Below, one piece after another: positions 9,103 through 17,519 of a stretch of DNA of 64,000 nt. The stretch spans positions 223,801 to 287,800 of the forward strand of contig NZ_KI519427.1 in NCBI RefSeq assembly GCF_000482465.1, given 5' to 3'. Made by a program: the position numbers and the translations under genes. Positions within the stretch are counted from its first letter, which is position 1, and each line of letters begins with the position of its first letter. This DNA is from Runella limosa DSM 17973. Its GTDB lineage: Bacteria; Bacteroidota; Bacteroidia; Cytophagales; Spirosomataceae. A model generated the notes under the pieces. It saw only the letters and a list, made by a program, of their open reading frames with translations, searched no databases and was not told the origin of the DNA.

Positions 9103-9615
9103 ATGAACTTCAACTATAATACCTTTAGCTCGACTTTAGATACCTACGATGACGTAGATGTAAAACATAGCAGCACCAACAATGGCTGGTTTTACAAGGA
9201 CTCCAAAGACGATTCTGATTTTAACTTGGTGGTAGAATATTCGTACGACGATGACCACAACTACCGTACGTGGCGCCAAGAATTGACCACGATGGAAGGC
9301 AATTCTGGAATGTTAGTTTCTACCAAAATCGACCATATTCGGGGTGAAAACCAAGATGATCACTTGATTTTGATGGCTTGTTATAATGCCGTAGGAGTGA
9401 TTTGTTATGCCCAGGCGTTTGTACAAATGAAAAATGAAGACCCTATCCAAACCGACGTTATTACAACAGGTGATATTCCCGACCAAATCCACGACCAAAT
9501 CCAAGCGCACATCAAAGATGATTACGGTATTAATGGAAGTACAGATGGTCGCAAAAAAATTCCACACATTGCCAAAGTGAATCTTTACAGCATGGCGGCG
9601 GCAGTTAGTGTTTAA
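9103..9615 (+). CDS. Unknown protein, second of a paralogous pair
   Basis: A 170-residue paralog of the preceding protein, sharing the segment KIDHIRGENQDDHLILMACY, the same C-terminal VSV and an acidic N-terminal half (many Asp-Asp pairs, for example SKDDSD, SYDDDHNY). It has no signal peptide or transmembrane helix. The pair is diverged outside the DHIRG-DDH core, so the core is probably the functional or fold-defining part. Its stop is 37 nt before the chosen start of the PLC-like gene. No function is assigned. Confidence 0.7.
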   Translation: MNFNYNTFSSTLDTYDDVDVKHSSTNNGWFYKDSKDDSDFNLVVEYSYDDDHNYRTWRQELTTMEGNSGMLVSTKIDHIRGENQDDHLILMACYNAVGVICYAQAFVQMKNEDPIQTDVITTGDIPDQIHDQIQAHIKDDYGINGSTDGRKKIPHIAKVNLYSMAAAVSV

Positions 9616-9652
9616 TTATCAATTGGTTTCATTTTTATCTTTACTCAACGTT

Positions 9653-10480
9653 ATGGCAAGTTTACAAGACAGTACCCCGTTTCAAAACGTGGTGTTTAAA
9701 GCCTCGCACAATTCTTACGATCGGAAGGAAAGCCTTTCAGAACAACTCACCTTGAAATCTCCCATCTATCAATGTGGATGTAGAGGGATAGAACTGGACA
9801 TTTGGCGACACTCAAGTGATTCGATGAACGATGGGTATTTTACCGTGAATCATGCGACGAATGGAGGACCAAAATTATCTGTTTATTTGGATCAGTTATC
9901 AGATTGGCATACCCAAAACCCTGACCACGATGTAATTTGGGTGATGCTCGACATCAAAAGTGACGGAGGTGATGAAGGGCTTTTTCCAGATGAGATAGAT
10001 AGCTATCTGACAACCTATTTTGGGCGTGGATTAATAAAAACGCCACATGACCTTTTTCCAGGCTTAACAGATTCCAACAAACTCTCAGATGTAGTACAGG
10101 CACAAGGCTGGCCAACCCTTGGCTCGTTAAAAAATCATTTTATTTTTTGTCTGAGTGGTAACGAAGATTGGAAGAAAGTCTATTATCGAAACAACCGTTC
10201 GCAGCGCATTTGTTTTGCCGATTGTGACAATGCAGACCAGCTGACTGTCCCAAATTCAAGGGTAGTCTATAACGTAAAGTCAGGCAGTGGAAAACAAGCT
10301 GATTTTAATGATTTGATGCAGAAAAAAATCTTGATTCGAGTCTATGACGTGGACAGTGAGGGCGATTGGGACAAGGCAATGGGCATGGGTGCTAATATTT
10401 TAGCGACCGACAAAGTGTCAGATTCCTCTTGGGCGGAGGTATCACCACGGGATTTATATGCGGCACAAACGCATCTGTAG
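9653..10480 (+). CDS. PI-PLC X-domain-like phosphodiesterase
   Basis: A 275-residue protein of the PLC-like phosphodiesterase (TIM-barrel) superfamily, close to calcium-dependent phosphoinositide phospholipase C types. Catalytic signatures are H19 in ASHNSY, E47/D49 in CRGIELDIW, H67 in VNHATNGG, and LDIKSD further on. Members cleave a glycerophospho-inositol or related head group by general acid/base histidines. I prefer ATG 9653 over a GTG at 9608, which overlaps the previous gene by 8 bp, because 9653 shares the acgttATG context of the first cassette gene. The longer form would add a hydrophobic N-terminus that could act as a weak signal. It is the last gene of the cassette. Confidence 0.82.
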   Translation: MASLQDSTPFQNVVFKASHNSYDRKESLSEQLTLKSPIYQCGCRGIELDIWRHSSDSMNDGYFTVNHATNGGPKLSVYLDQLSDWHTQNPDHDVIWVMLDIKSDGGDEGLFPDEIDSYLTTYFGRGLIKTPHDLFPGLTDSNKLSDVVQAQGWPTLGSLKNHFIFCLSGNEDWKKVYYRNNRSQRICFADCDNADQLTVPNSRVVYNVKSGSGKQADFNDLMQKKILIRVYDVDSEGDWDKAMGMGANILATDKVSDSSWAEVSPRDLYAAQTHL

Positions 10481-10500
10481 TAAGTAATAGTTAACCGTTT

Positions 10501-10539
10501 GCCAAAAGCGACTTGGAGAGATTTCAAGTCGCTTTTGGC
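10501..10539. terminator. Strong bidirectional terminator
   Basis: A perfect 15-bp stem, GCCAAAAGCGACTTG with CAAGTCGCTTTTGGC, with a 9-nt loop. It lies between the PLC-like gene and the convergent end of the polysaccharide locus. Confidence 0.85.
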
Positions 10540-10558
10540 GTCTATTGACTTCCAGTGC

Positions 10559-11326
10559 TTATTTCAAAGGGCGCAGGTAATAGTATTTTCGCAGATTGAT
10601 TGTGATGTAAAATGTAAAATAGTACAGCTTTTGAAAAAAATTCCAGTTAAAACAACGTCGATAAACGGTTGCCCAATGGTACTGCGCTACTTTCCATTTA
10701 TTCCATGATTTGTTGTGAGGATGTAAACGATAGAAAGCCAAAGGAATGTCGATGCCGTAAAAATGATACTTTGTTTGTTGCACAGTTTTGGTCCACAGCA
10801 CATAGTCTTCTTGAAAAAAAATATCGGTGGGAAAAAACAAATCACCTACTTTTTTTCTATCGTACATGACTGTCAGGCAGCCGATGGGGTTAGAATAAAA
10901 AAAATCGTGGTATTTTATTACTGGTTTCACTTTCAGAATGTGAGGATGAATCTGGCCTTCGTGGTTAAACGTCTGATAAGAAGTGACGCTCAAGGCATGG
11001 TTATTTTTTTGCATGAACTCATACTGAATTTCCAATTTTTGGGGTAGCCAGCAGTCATCAGCATCTAAAAAAGCAATATAGTTACCAGAGGCATGTTGGG
11101 TGCCTAAGTTGCGCGCCCCTGCTGAGTATAATTTCTGATGACTGTAAATAAGCCTGATTCGGGGGTCGTTTTTGGCGTATTTTTGGGCAATTTCACTTGT
11201 TCGGTCGGTCGATACGTCATCGACAATCAGCATTTCCCAATCTTGAAATGTTTGGGCAATGACGGAGTCAATGGCTTGTCCTAAGTATTTTTCACAGTTA
11301 TAAGCTGCTGTAATGATAGAAATCAT
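10559..11326 (-). CDS. Glycosyltransferase family 2
   Basis: A 255-residue GT-A fold glycosyltransferase. N-terminal SIITAAYNCEKYLGQAIDSV and LIVDDVSTD form the nucleotide-sugar site, and AFLDADDCW near residue 88 supplies the DXD metal motif. It probably adds one sugar to the lipid-linked repeat unit in the cytoplasm; donor and acceptor cannot be read from sequence. It is the last gene of the polysaccharide locus and its ATG overlaps the stop of the ligase-like gene by 4 bp. The C-terminus is basic and aromatic (RKYYYLRPLK), suggesting membrane association. Confidence 0.88.
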   Translation of the reverse strand: MISIITAAYNCEKYLGQAIDSVIAQTFQDWEMLIVDDVSTDRTSEIAQKYAKNDPRIRLIYSHQKLYSAGARNLGTQHASGNYIAFLDADDCWLPQKLEIQYEFMQKNNHALSVTSYQTFNHEGQIHPHILKVKPVIKYHDFFYSNPIGCLTVMYDRKKVGDLFFPTDIFFQEDYVLWTKTVQQTKYHFYGIDIPLAFYRLHPHNKSWNKWKVAQYHWATVYRRCFNWNFFQKLYYFTFYITINLRKYYYLRPLK

Positions 11327-12720
11327 TGGTCAAGAGGTAGGGTAGGGTTGTTATGGATTACAGCTTCAAAATCATCAAAATATAAGTAAGGCGTAACAAC
11401 AAATACTAAAATGACGATGAAATTGAAGTAGCTACACATATACGTACTAATCATTGTATAAATAAAACAAAGGCATAATCCACGGTAGGTAGGATTATTA
11501 AATTCTTTTTGAAAATGGTTAATTTTATTGAAAGTAGAAACATAAAACCACATAAATAACAAAAATCCCCAAATACCGAATTCGGAGGCAATCTTGGCGG
11601 GTAAAAATTTAACAGTAAAATGGGCATCCAACTGCATCCTTTCAGATAATAGTGGATTGGTGAGCATATTTGGGAAGTAGTCGGACATCAGTTGTGGGAA
11701 AATGTAATAGAAACTTTCTCCGCCAATTCCCAAAAAAGAAGAATCATAGAGTGATAGAAAACCAAGTAACGGAGTCCCAAAACGTTCAAGAAAAGAATAA
11801 TCTTCTTGTAGCCAGTAAGTGAGCCTATCGGCACTAAAGCTACTTAGCAAATCGCCTACGATGCTGAGGTGATGAAGCGTGTATTCGATAAGAAAATACT
11901 CTCTAAGTGAATAGGCCAATCCAATAAAAACAAGACCAACCCCTACGTTGGAAAACACCCTACGAAAATTGACTTTTGTACAAAATAACCAATAAATAAG
12001 GAGACTACCGATAAATGCTACGTATCCAATCGACGAGCTTATCAACAAAAATAACACAAATAAAACGGTTAGATAGATACGTCGAAAGGGAGGGTTGTCG
12101 TGATAAAACGAATAGACCCAAAAGAGTACGATTAGCACATACGTTGCCGCGTGGGAGGCTTCGGTAGTGGTAAGTTGCGGACGGTCGAGTAAGGGGCGAT
12201 AGCTGAATAAACTGGTAAATAAATTGGCAATGGGCATAGGTAGCAGCCCTTGAATGGCAAAAAACTGAATAAAACCAATACCAATTGGAAGAACAGAAGA
12301 TAAAATGAGGCTATAGGTCAGGAGTCGAATAACTTCAGTGGTTGAAAAACGTTCGAGCAAACCCTTCAAAAAATGGCGGCAAGTAGTAATCGTAATCACT
12401 GACAGCGTGCCTGTGATACAAAACTTGAGTAGCCCCCTGTAATCGTGGTAAACAAAGTAAGCTTTTGCAAAGGTAAATAGTAGAAGCACCAAGAGCCCTA
12501 ACCATAACCGTATTTCAAATACCGAAATGCTCTTAGACTTGAGCTTTTGTAACCCCCAATAAACTAATAGAATAACAGTGGAAAGTGGCCTGTTTTCGTT
12601 GTTAAGTGGTAAAAGTGGAAAGCCATCGACTGAAACGAAGAGAATTGCCCACACAAATAGTTTTTCTAATTGTGTCAGTTGCGTCCGTAAATAAGTTAGT
12701 TGGTAAAGCAGTTCTCTCAT
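11323..12720 (-). CDS. O-antigen ligase / polymerase-like membrane protein
   Basis: A 465-residue polytopic protein with about 11-12 hydrophobic helices and a large periplasmic loop (roughly 270-370) rich in aromatic and charged residues, the architecture of WaaL/Wzy-type enzymes that join or polymerise undecaprenyl-linked glycans outside the inner membrane. The locus has a second protein of this architecture at 24863-26146; this one, at the distal end among GT2s, may act as ligase or as polymerase of a second glycan. Sequence alone cannot separate the two. It overlaps the following GT2 by 4 bp. Confidence 0.75.
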   Translation of the reverse strand: MRELLYQLTYLRTQLTQLEKLFVWAILFVSVDGFPLLPLNNENRPLSTVILLVYWGLQKLKSKSISVFEIRLWLGLLVLLLFTFAKAYFVYHDYRGLLKFCITGTLSVITITTCRHFLKGLLERFSTTEVIRLLTYSLILSSVLPIGIGFIQFFAIQGLLPMPIANLFTSLFSYRPLLDRPQLTTTEASHAATYVLIVLFWVYSFYHDNPPFRRIYLTVLFVLFLLISSSIGYVAFIGSLLIYWLFCTKVNFRRVFSNVGVGLVFIGLAYSLREYFLIEYTLHHLSIVGDLLSSFSADRLTYWLQEDYSFLERFGTPLLGFLSLYDSSFLGIGGESFYYIFPQLMSDYFPNMLTNPLLSERMQLDAHFTVKFLPAKIASEFGIWGFLLFMWFYVSTFNKINHFQKEFNNPTYRGLCLCFIYTMISTYMCSYFNFIVILVFVVTPYLYFDDFEAVIHNNPTLPLDQ

Positions 12721-12730
12721 TAACAGAAGT

Positions 12731-13492
12731 TTAACTATTCACAGCTTTCAACGTTCGGACCATGATGGCGGCCATAGTAGTCAAACGTAGATACCATGAT
12801 TCTTGCCACGAAAAGTACCGTTCTATTACTTTCCAACGTTCAATATTACTTTTCCGTATCCCTTTGGTGGTAAAACCCTCAAACATAAAGTTGGCTAAGT
12901 ATTGTGGAGTACGGACAAAGACGTTTGGGGTGATGGTCCACACTCTTAGGTAAAATTCATAGTCAGCTACATACCGATAGGACGTGTCGTAGCCCCCAAA
13001 AGTACGGTAAATCTCGCGGCCAATGAGTGTCCCTTGGTGACAAATACCATTTTTTCGGTTAAAATTAAATTCAGCTTGGCGGTGTATCTTTTTGGTAGAA
13101 TCTAAAAAAAATACGACCCAGTCGCAGCAAATGATTTTGTTATGTACGTTTCCCTGAGCTCTTTGCACCATTTCTTCAATGGCGTTGGGTTGAAGAAAAT
13201 CCCCAGCATTTAATAGCAAGATGGCATCGCCTGTACTCATTTGTATGCCTTTGTTCATTGCATCATAAATTCCCTTGTCTTTTTCGCTGACCCATTTTGA
13301 AATGCTCCGTTCGTACTTTTTAAGTATATCCAAGGTCCCATCTGCCGATTGTCCATCAATAACGATATACTCAATATTTAGGTACGTTTGATTCACAACA
13401 CTCTGAATGGTGGTCGTCAAATGTGCCGCGGCATTGAGGCAAACGGTGACAATACTTATGCGTGGATTTGTGGTTTGGGTAGGAACACTCAT
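12731..13492 (-). CDS. Glycosyltransferase family 2 (WcaE-like)
   Basis: A 253-residue GT2. RISIVTVCLNAAAHLTTTI and YIVIDGQSADGT form the donor site. The segment KGIYDAMNKGI followed by LLLNAGD (residues about 76-99) is the hallmark of the WcaE-like subgroup, in which NAGD replaces the classical DXD. It probably acts on the same lipid-linked glycan as its neighbours. It starts 12 nt after the end of the GT-C-like gene and ends 10 nt before the ligase-like gene. Confidence 0.88.
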   Translation of the reverse strand: MSVPTQTTNPRISIVTVCLNAAAHLTTTIQSVVNQTYLNIEYIVIDGQSADGTLDILKKYERSISKWVSEKDKGIYDAMNKGIQMSTGDAILLLNAGDFLQPNAIEEMVQRAQGNVHNKIICCDWVVFFLDSTKKIHRQAEFNFNRKNGICHQGTLIGREIYRTFGGYDTSYRYVADYEFYLRVWTITPNVFVRTPQYLANFMFEGFTTKGIRKSNIERWKVIERYFSWQESWYLRLTTMAAIMVRTLKAVNS

Positions 13493-13504
13493 ACTTTGCT
13501 TACT

Positions 13505-15301
13505 TTATGGCCGTAGTTCATATACCGTCAGGTGCTCTGTTTTGGGCTTTTTATTTGGGGTTCGGTATGTAGAAATGACAGATGTTGGATTTTGGTATAT
13601 GATTTTGCCAGCGCGATAGTTGCTGTGTTGTATTGAAAGTGGAAATGACAATGGTTTATTTCTAAATTCTAGTGCATAAACCGATGGACAATTGCAGATA
13701 TCAAGGCTATCGCGAAAGACACGGCGAGGGGCATGGACAAGATTTATTCTTTCTTGGGTATATAAACACGCATTTTTAGGGAGGACGTTGTCAAGTGCCC
13801 GAAAGTCGTCATACAATGGCAAAAAACGGCGGTAAAAGTGCGTACGCTGCTTTGTGGTAAATGGGAAAGGCCGTAAATTGTACAAATACAAGTACGTCAT
13901 GCCAAGATAGGGAAGGACAGCTGCAAAAATTAAACCTGCTTTGAGGTAAAAATTTGTTGGTTTTATCGCCCATTTTGGCAGAGAAAGTAGGGTTGCTATG
14001 AAAAAACACAACGGTAAATTTCCCCAAAAACGTGGGCTGTAAAGCAAATCGAATTTGTATAAAATCAATAAAAATAAAATGGAGATGAGGTACATTTTGA
14101 TTTTATCACGCCAAGGGTAATTGCTCCAGCCAAACATAACAAACGCGCCCAAAACAAGGTATGGAAAGTGCAGCAGTGCCGTTTGGGTATGTTCTAAAAA
14201 AGTAGGAGTATTAACAACTTCCGCTTGTAAAGTTGAAGTAAGTAAGTGCTTGTCTATAAGCGTGGTGTCAAAATACTGGGATAAAATTAATCCAAAAGGT
14301 GAATGGGTTTGTGCATAAGTCCAGACGACGATAGGTAGGTAAAATATCAGTGTTGGCCAAAGAAGTAGCAGCAGATTCTGAACAGAAAATTGTTTTTGTT
14401 GATACAACTCAAAGATTGCTGCTAAACCAATCAACGCAGCATAAGGCGCAAGCGACATTTTGGCGCCAAGAATCGCAGGCAATAACAAACCGATTCCGCT
14501 AAGGAGACTCTTAACTGATAATGTTTTGGAGAGTCGAGTAAAATTGAGCGAGAGATAAAAGGCTGTAAATGCAGCCAAATCCCCAAAATGATGGCTTCCT
14601 GCGGAGGTAAAAACCAAGCGATACATGCCTAAGCAAGACAAAGATAAACCTACGCTTATCCAAAACACAGGTGTGCCTGCTTGACGCATCCATTGGTATA
14701 TTGACCAGAGAAATAATCCCAAAAAGCAAAAACTTGCTACATTGGGGGCATCGGTAAACCCAAGACTGACAAGCGGAACTTGCGAAAAATTGTAAATAAG
14801 ATGCGGTGGAATAGCGGCTTCCCAAGGTTGGCGATAAAAGACAAGTCCACCATCTGTTACAATTCGTTGCGCAACCAACTGATGATAAAACAGTTCGTCA
14901 ATTTTGGTAGAAGGCAATAAGGCGTATAAGAAAATGGGTAGCAGACAAATGAAACCAACGCCAGCTAAAATCAATTTCGGGGTTGAAAAGGTAATTTTTG
15001 CCGTTTTAAAATAAAAACTAAAGCGACTTACCGAATATGCAAGACCTGCTGCGAGCATCCCATACAGCACGTTGAGCGAAAGAGGAGTTATCCAAAAACC
15101 AAAAGCAAGAAGCTGAATAATAAGGCTTAGAACTAAAAAGCCTAAAATGGCCGCAATTATTTGTTTTAATGGAGTAGGGAAATAAAACCTAAACAAATCT
15201 ACAAAAGCCAAGCCCCAGCCATAAACTGCTCCAAAAAACACCAACCCAACCAAAAAGTTGGTCAAAAAAAAGTAGTGATCAAGGTACAGGAAGGAGGGCA
15301 T
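13505..15301 (-). CDS. Large polytopic membrane protein, GT-C-like
   Basis: A 598-residue integral membrane protein with a dozen or more helices. After the third or fourth helix comes an acidic loop, PSTKIDELFYHQL, placed like the Asp/Glu-containing first outer loop of GT-C glycosyltransferases that use polyprenyl-phosphate sugars. A soluble C-terminal tail of about 100 residues contains CLYTQERINL and CNCPSVYALEF. It is therefore probably a periplasmic-side glycosyltransferase, but no precise family is recognised. It is followed by GT2 genes and preceded by a methyltransferase with 7 nt spacing. Confidence 0.65.
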   Translation of the reverse strand: MPSFLYLDHYFFLTNFLVGLVFFGAVYGWGLAFVDLFRFYFPTPLKQIIAAILGFLVLSLIIQLLAFGFWITPLSLNVLYGMLAAGLAYSVSRFSFYFKTAKITFSTPKLILAGVGFICLLPIFLYALLPSTKIDELFYHQLVAQRIVTDGGLVFYRQPWEAAIPPHLIYNFSQVPLVSLGFTDAPNVASFCFLGLFLWSIYQWMRQAGTPVFWISVGLSLSCLGMYRLVFTSAGSHHFGDLAAFTAFYLSLNFTRLSKTLSVKSLLSGIGLLLPAILGAKMSLAPYAALIGLAAIFELYQQKQFSVQNLLLLLWPTLIFYLPIVVWTYAQTHSPFGLILSQYFDTTLIDKHLLTSTLQAEVVNTPTFLEHTQTALLHFPYLVLGAFVMFGWSNYPWRDKIKMYLISILFLLILYKFDLLYSPRFWGNLPLCFFIATLLSLPKWAIKPTNFYLKAGLIFAAVLPYLGMTYLYLYNLRPFPFTTKQRTHFYRRFLPLYDDFRALDNVLPKNACLYTQERINLVHAPRRVFRDSLDICNCPSVYALEFRNKPLSFPLSIQHSNYRAGKIIYQNPTSVISTYRTPNKKPKTEHLTVYELRP

Positions 15302-15308
15302 GGAGGCT

Positions 15309-16130
15309 TTATTCTTTTCGCGCGATGAAACTGTACAATTTCCCCGACAAACGTTCTTGTCGGAACATCAACGCTTGCCAACCAATATCGACAAGCCATT
15401 GCTGAGTTGCAAAAGTACGACCTATTTTGTTGCCAATAAGGTCAGCAAGGCGCTTTTTATTCCAAGGGTCGTAGTTGATGACCGACTGAGATGGGCTCAA
15501 ATCTTCCAAAATTTGCATGGATGCTTTGGCAAAAGCCTCGCGGTATTCGGTCAGGCGGAAGGCGTTTTCTCCTCCATAAAAACCGTGCAAAGGGTGTTTT
15601 TTTAGGAAAATTTGTTTGTCGTACGCATCTTTAATGACGTGATCACGGGTTGTGAAAAGCAGTCCTTTTGGTAGAAGTACCCGCGCGGCTTCTGTCACAA
15701 ATTTGGGTAAATGATGGGCATGGTGCATCACTTGACGACCATAAACGATGTCAAATGTCTGATTTTCAAAAGGTAATTCTTCACCAAATGCTTCGACAAT
15801 TTGCACATTTGATAATTCATAAATAGCCACCAACGTTTTGATAGCCCCACTTCCCACCATTGGGCTTGGATCGGGTTCAAGGGCAACAACCCGAAAGCCT
15901 TCCAACGCAAAAGCAATACTTGCGATGCCATTGCCAGCGCCGATGTCTAAAAGATATGGGTTAGGAAGGGGGCAATAATGCCGAATTAAGCGTAATGTTT
16001 CTTGAAACTCAGCACTGTGACGAAACCGTTCGACATTGACCCCCAACTCTGGGAGAATGTAGGTATTGGCTACAATCTCGGCAAATTCTGGAGTTTTCTG
16101 GATGTATTCGATGGTTTCGTGCCAAGTCAT
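15309..16130 (-). CDS. Class I SAM-dependent methyltransferase
   Basis: A 273-residue Rossmann methyltransferase. Motif I is LLDIGAGNGIASIAF at residues 61-75, the acidic strand is VVALEPDPSP, and post-motif segments IVYGRQVMHHAHHLPKFVTEAARVL and KGLLFTTRDHVI follow. It is probably a sugar or small-molecule methylase acting on the polysaccharide precursor. It lies 6 nt downstream of the methyltransferase-GT2 fusion and 7 nt upstream of the GT-C-like gene, so it belongs to the long minus-strand operon. Confidence 0.85.
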   Translation of the reverse strand: MTWHETIEYIQKTPEFAEIVANTYILPELGVNVERFRHSAEFQETLRLIRHYCPLPNPYLLDIGAGNGIASIAFALEGFRVVALEPDPSPMVGSGAIKTLVAIYELSNVQIVEAFGEELPFENQTFDIVYGRQVMHHAHHLPKFVTEAARVLLPKGLLFTTRDHVIKDAYDKQIFLKKHPLHGFYGGENAFRLTEYREAFAKASMQILEDLSPSQSVINYDPWNKKRLADLIGNKIGRTFATQQWLVDIGWQALMFRQERLSGKLYSFIARKE

Positions 16131-16136
16131 GTGTCG

Positions 16137-17519
16137 TTACAGAAATTTGATTTTATTAAGGGCAAAAAACGTCATTTTGAGCAACAACCACCCGTGTTTG
16201 AAACGAGAAATGTTGGTTTCGCCGTAGGTTCGTGCCCGATAACGGATGGGAACTTCAATAAATTTGAGGTTGAGTTTCGCTGCTCCAAAAATCAGGTCAA
16301 AGTCGCCGAATGGATCAAAATCACCAAAATAAGAACGGTTGGCCGCAAGTTTGAGGTAGTTTTCGCGCGTCATCACTTTCGTGCCACAGAGCGTGTCTTT
16401 CAAACGTTGACCCAACAGCCAAGAAAAAGCAATGCTAAAAAACTTGTTGCCCAGTAGGTTAAGTGTTCGCATGGCTTCTTTTTCCATCGGATACACCAGT
16501 CGAGTACCGTTGATGTATTCTCCTTTGCCCGTTGCGATTGCTTCAAAAAATTTGGGTAAATCTTCGGGGGGAACAGTCATGTCGGCATCCAAAATCATCA
16601 GAACGTCGCCCGTAGCTATGCTGTATCCTTTCCGAACGGCATCTCCTTTCCCTTTGCCTTCTTGTTGAATCCATTTTAGGGGAACCTGGCCTTGGTATTT
16701 TTGGCAAATCCGTTGAATTTCCCCCCAAGTATCGTCGGTCGAATTGCCTTCTACGAAGATTATTTCGGTTTCCTTCCCCATTTTAGGCGTACGCTGCACG
16801 AGCGCTTCGATGTTACCCTTCTCATTTCGTGCTGGAATCACCACGCTTACGGTCATGTCTTCGGCGGCTTTGAACGGTTTTTTGACACTTCGAGCGACCA
16901 AGAATGTGACCAATCCAAAGAAGTTAAACAGGGGTAAATTGCCAACGTATTTGTTCAAAAACCACGATACCAAAGGAATATACCGAGGGAAAATAATTTT
17001 TTTGGTTTGGCGGACAACGTCAAAATTTGCCAATGTCAACAAGTTAGCTATATCGCTAATATCGAGCCAATTTTGACGTTTTTGGGGCATTTTGAGGCCA
17101 ATAATTTCGGCAAAACGCAACAACGGCAACCAAAAAAAATTGGTATAACTAATGATGACTCGGGTTTGAGGCGTACATACTTTTTGGACTTCCTGAAAAA
17201 CTTTTTGAACATCGCCAAAGTACCCAATGGTGTCACTAATAATCACATAGTCAAAGGTTTCGGTAAGTTCGAGCGCTTCGGCATCCATGTGAAAATAGTC
17301 GTGCTGGCCACGGTGTTGGCGGGCATATTCAATCATGCCTTTCGAGGAGTCAATACCAACGCCACGGCTTGGTTGGAGCTTTTCGAGCAAATACCCCGTG
17401 CCACAGCCTATTTCTAAAATAGAGGCATTGGAAGGAATGACAAATCGAAGATATTGAATGAGGCAGGTATAATAGTAACGATTTTGTCGTATCCACTTCT
17501 CGCGTTCTTCGCCACTCAT
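16137..17519 (-). CDS. Methyltransferase-glycosyltransferase (GT2) fusion
   Basis: A 460-residue two-domain enzyme. Residues 1-210 are a class I methyltransferase (ILEIGCGTGYLLEKL at 34-48, FDYVIISDTIGYFGD at 89-103). Residues 223-460 are a DPM1-like GT2 (VSVVIPARNEKGNIEALV, IIFVEGNSTDDT, then MILDADMTVPPEDLPKF with DAD at 311-313). I chose ATG 17519, which gives a 4-bp ATGA overlap with the preceding stop; an ATG 21 nt upstream would overlap by 25 bp. The GT2 half may make a polyprenyl-phosphate sugar for the GT-C-like proteins encoded around it; this is inference from subfamily and context. Confidence 0.87.
   Translation of the reverse strand: MSGEEREKWIRQNRYYYTCLIQYLRFVIPSNASILEIGCGTGYLLEKLQPSRGVGIDSSKGMIEYARQHRGQHDYFHMDAEALELTETFDYVIISDTIGYFGDVQKVFQEVQKVCTPQTRVIISYTNFFWLPLLRFAEIIGLKMPQKRQNWLDISDIANLLTLANFDVVRQTKKIIFPRYIPLVSWFLNKYVGNLPLFNFFGLVTFLVARSVKKPFKAAEDMTVSVVIPARNEKGNIEALVQRTPKMGKETEIIFVEGNSTDDTWGEIQRICQKYQGQVPLKWIQQEGKGKGDAVRKGYSIATGDVLMILDADMTVPPEDLPKFFEAIATGKGEYINGTRLVYPMEKEAMRTLNLLGNKFFSIAFSWLLGQRLKDTLCGTKVMTRENYLKLAANRSYFGDFDPFGDFDLIFGAAKLNLKFIEVPIRYRARTYGETNISRFKHGWLLLKMTFFALNKIKFL

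Noticed and set aside
9608..9652. GTG start for the PLC-like gene that would add a hydrophobic N-terminus
   Set aside because: It overlaps the upstream stop by 8 bp, and the ATG at 9653 shares the acgttATG context of the cassette. An export signal remains a minor possibility.
10499..11047. Plus-strand frames across the terminator and the antisense of the GT2 gene
   Set aside because: They coincide with the strong hairpin and a confident minus-strand glycosyltransferase.
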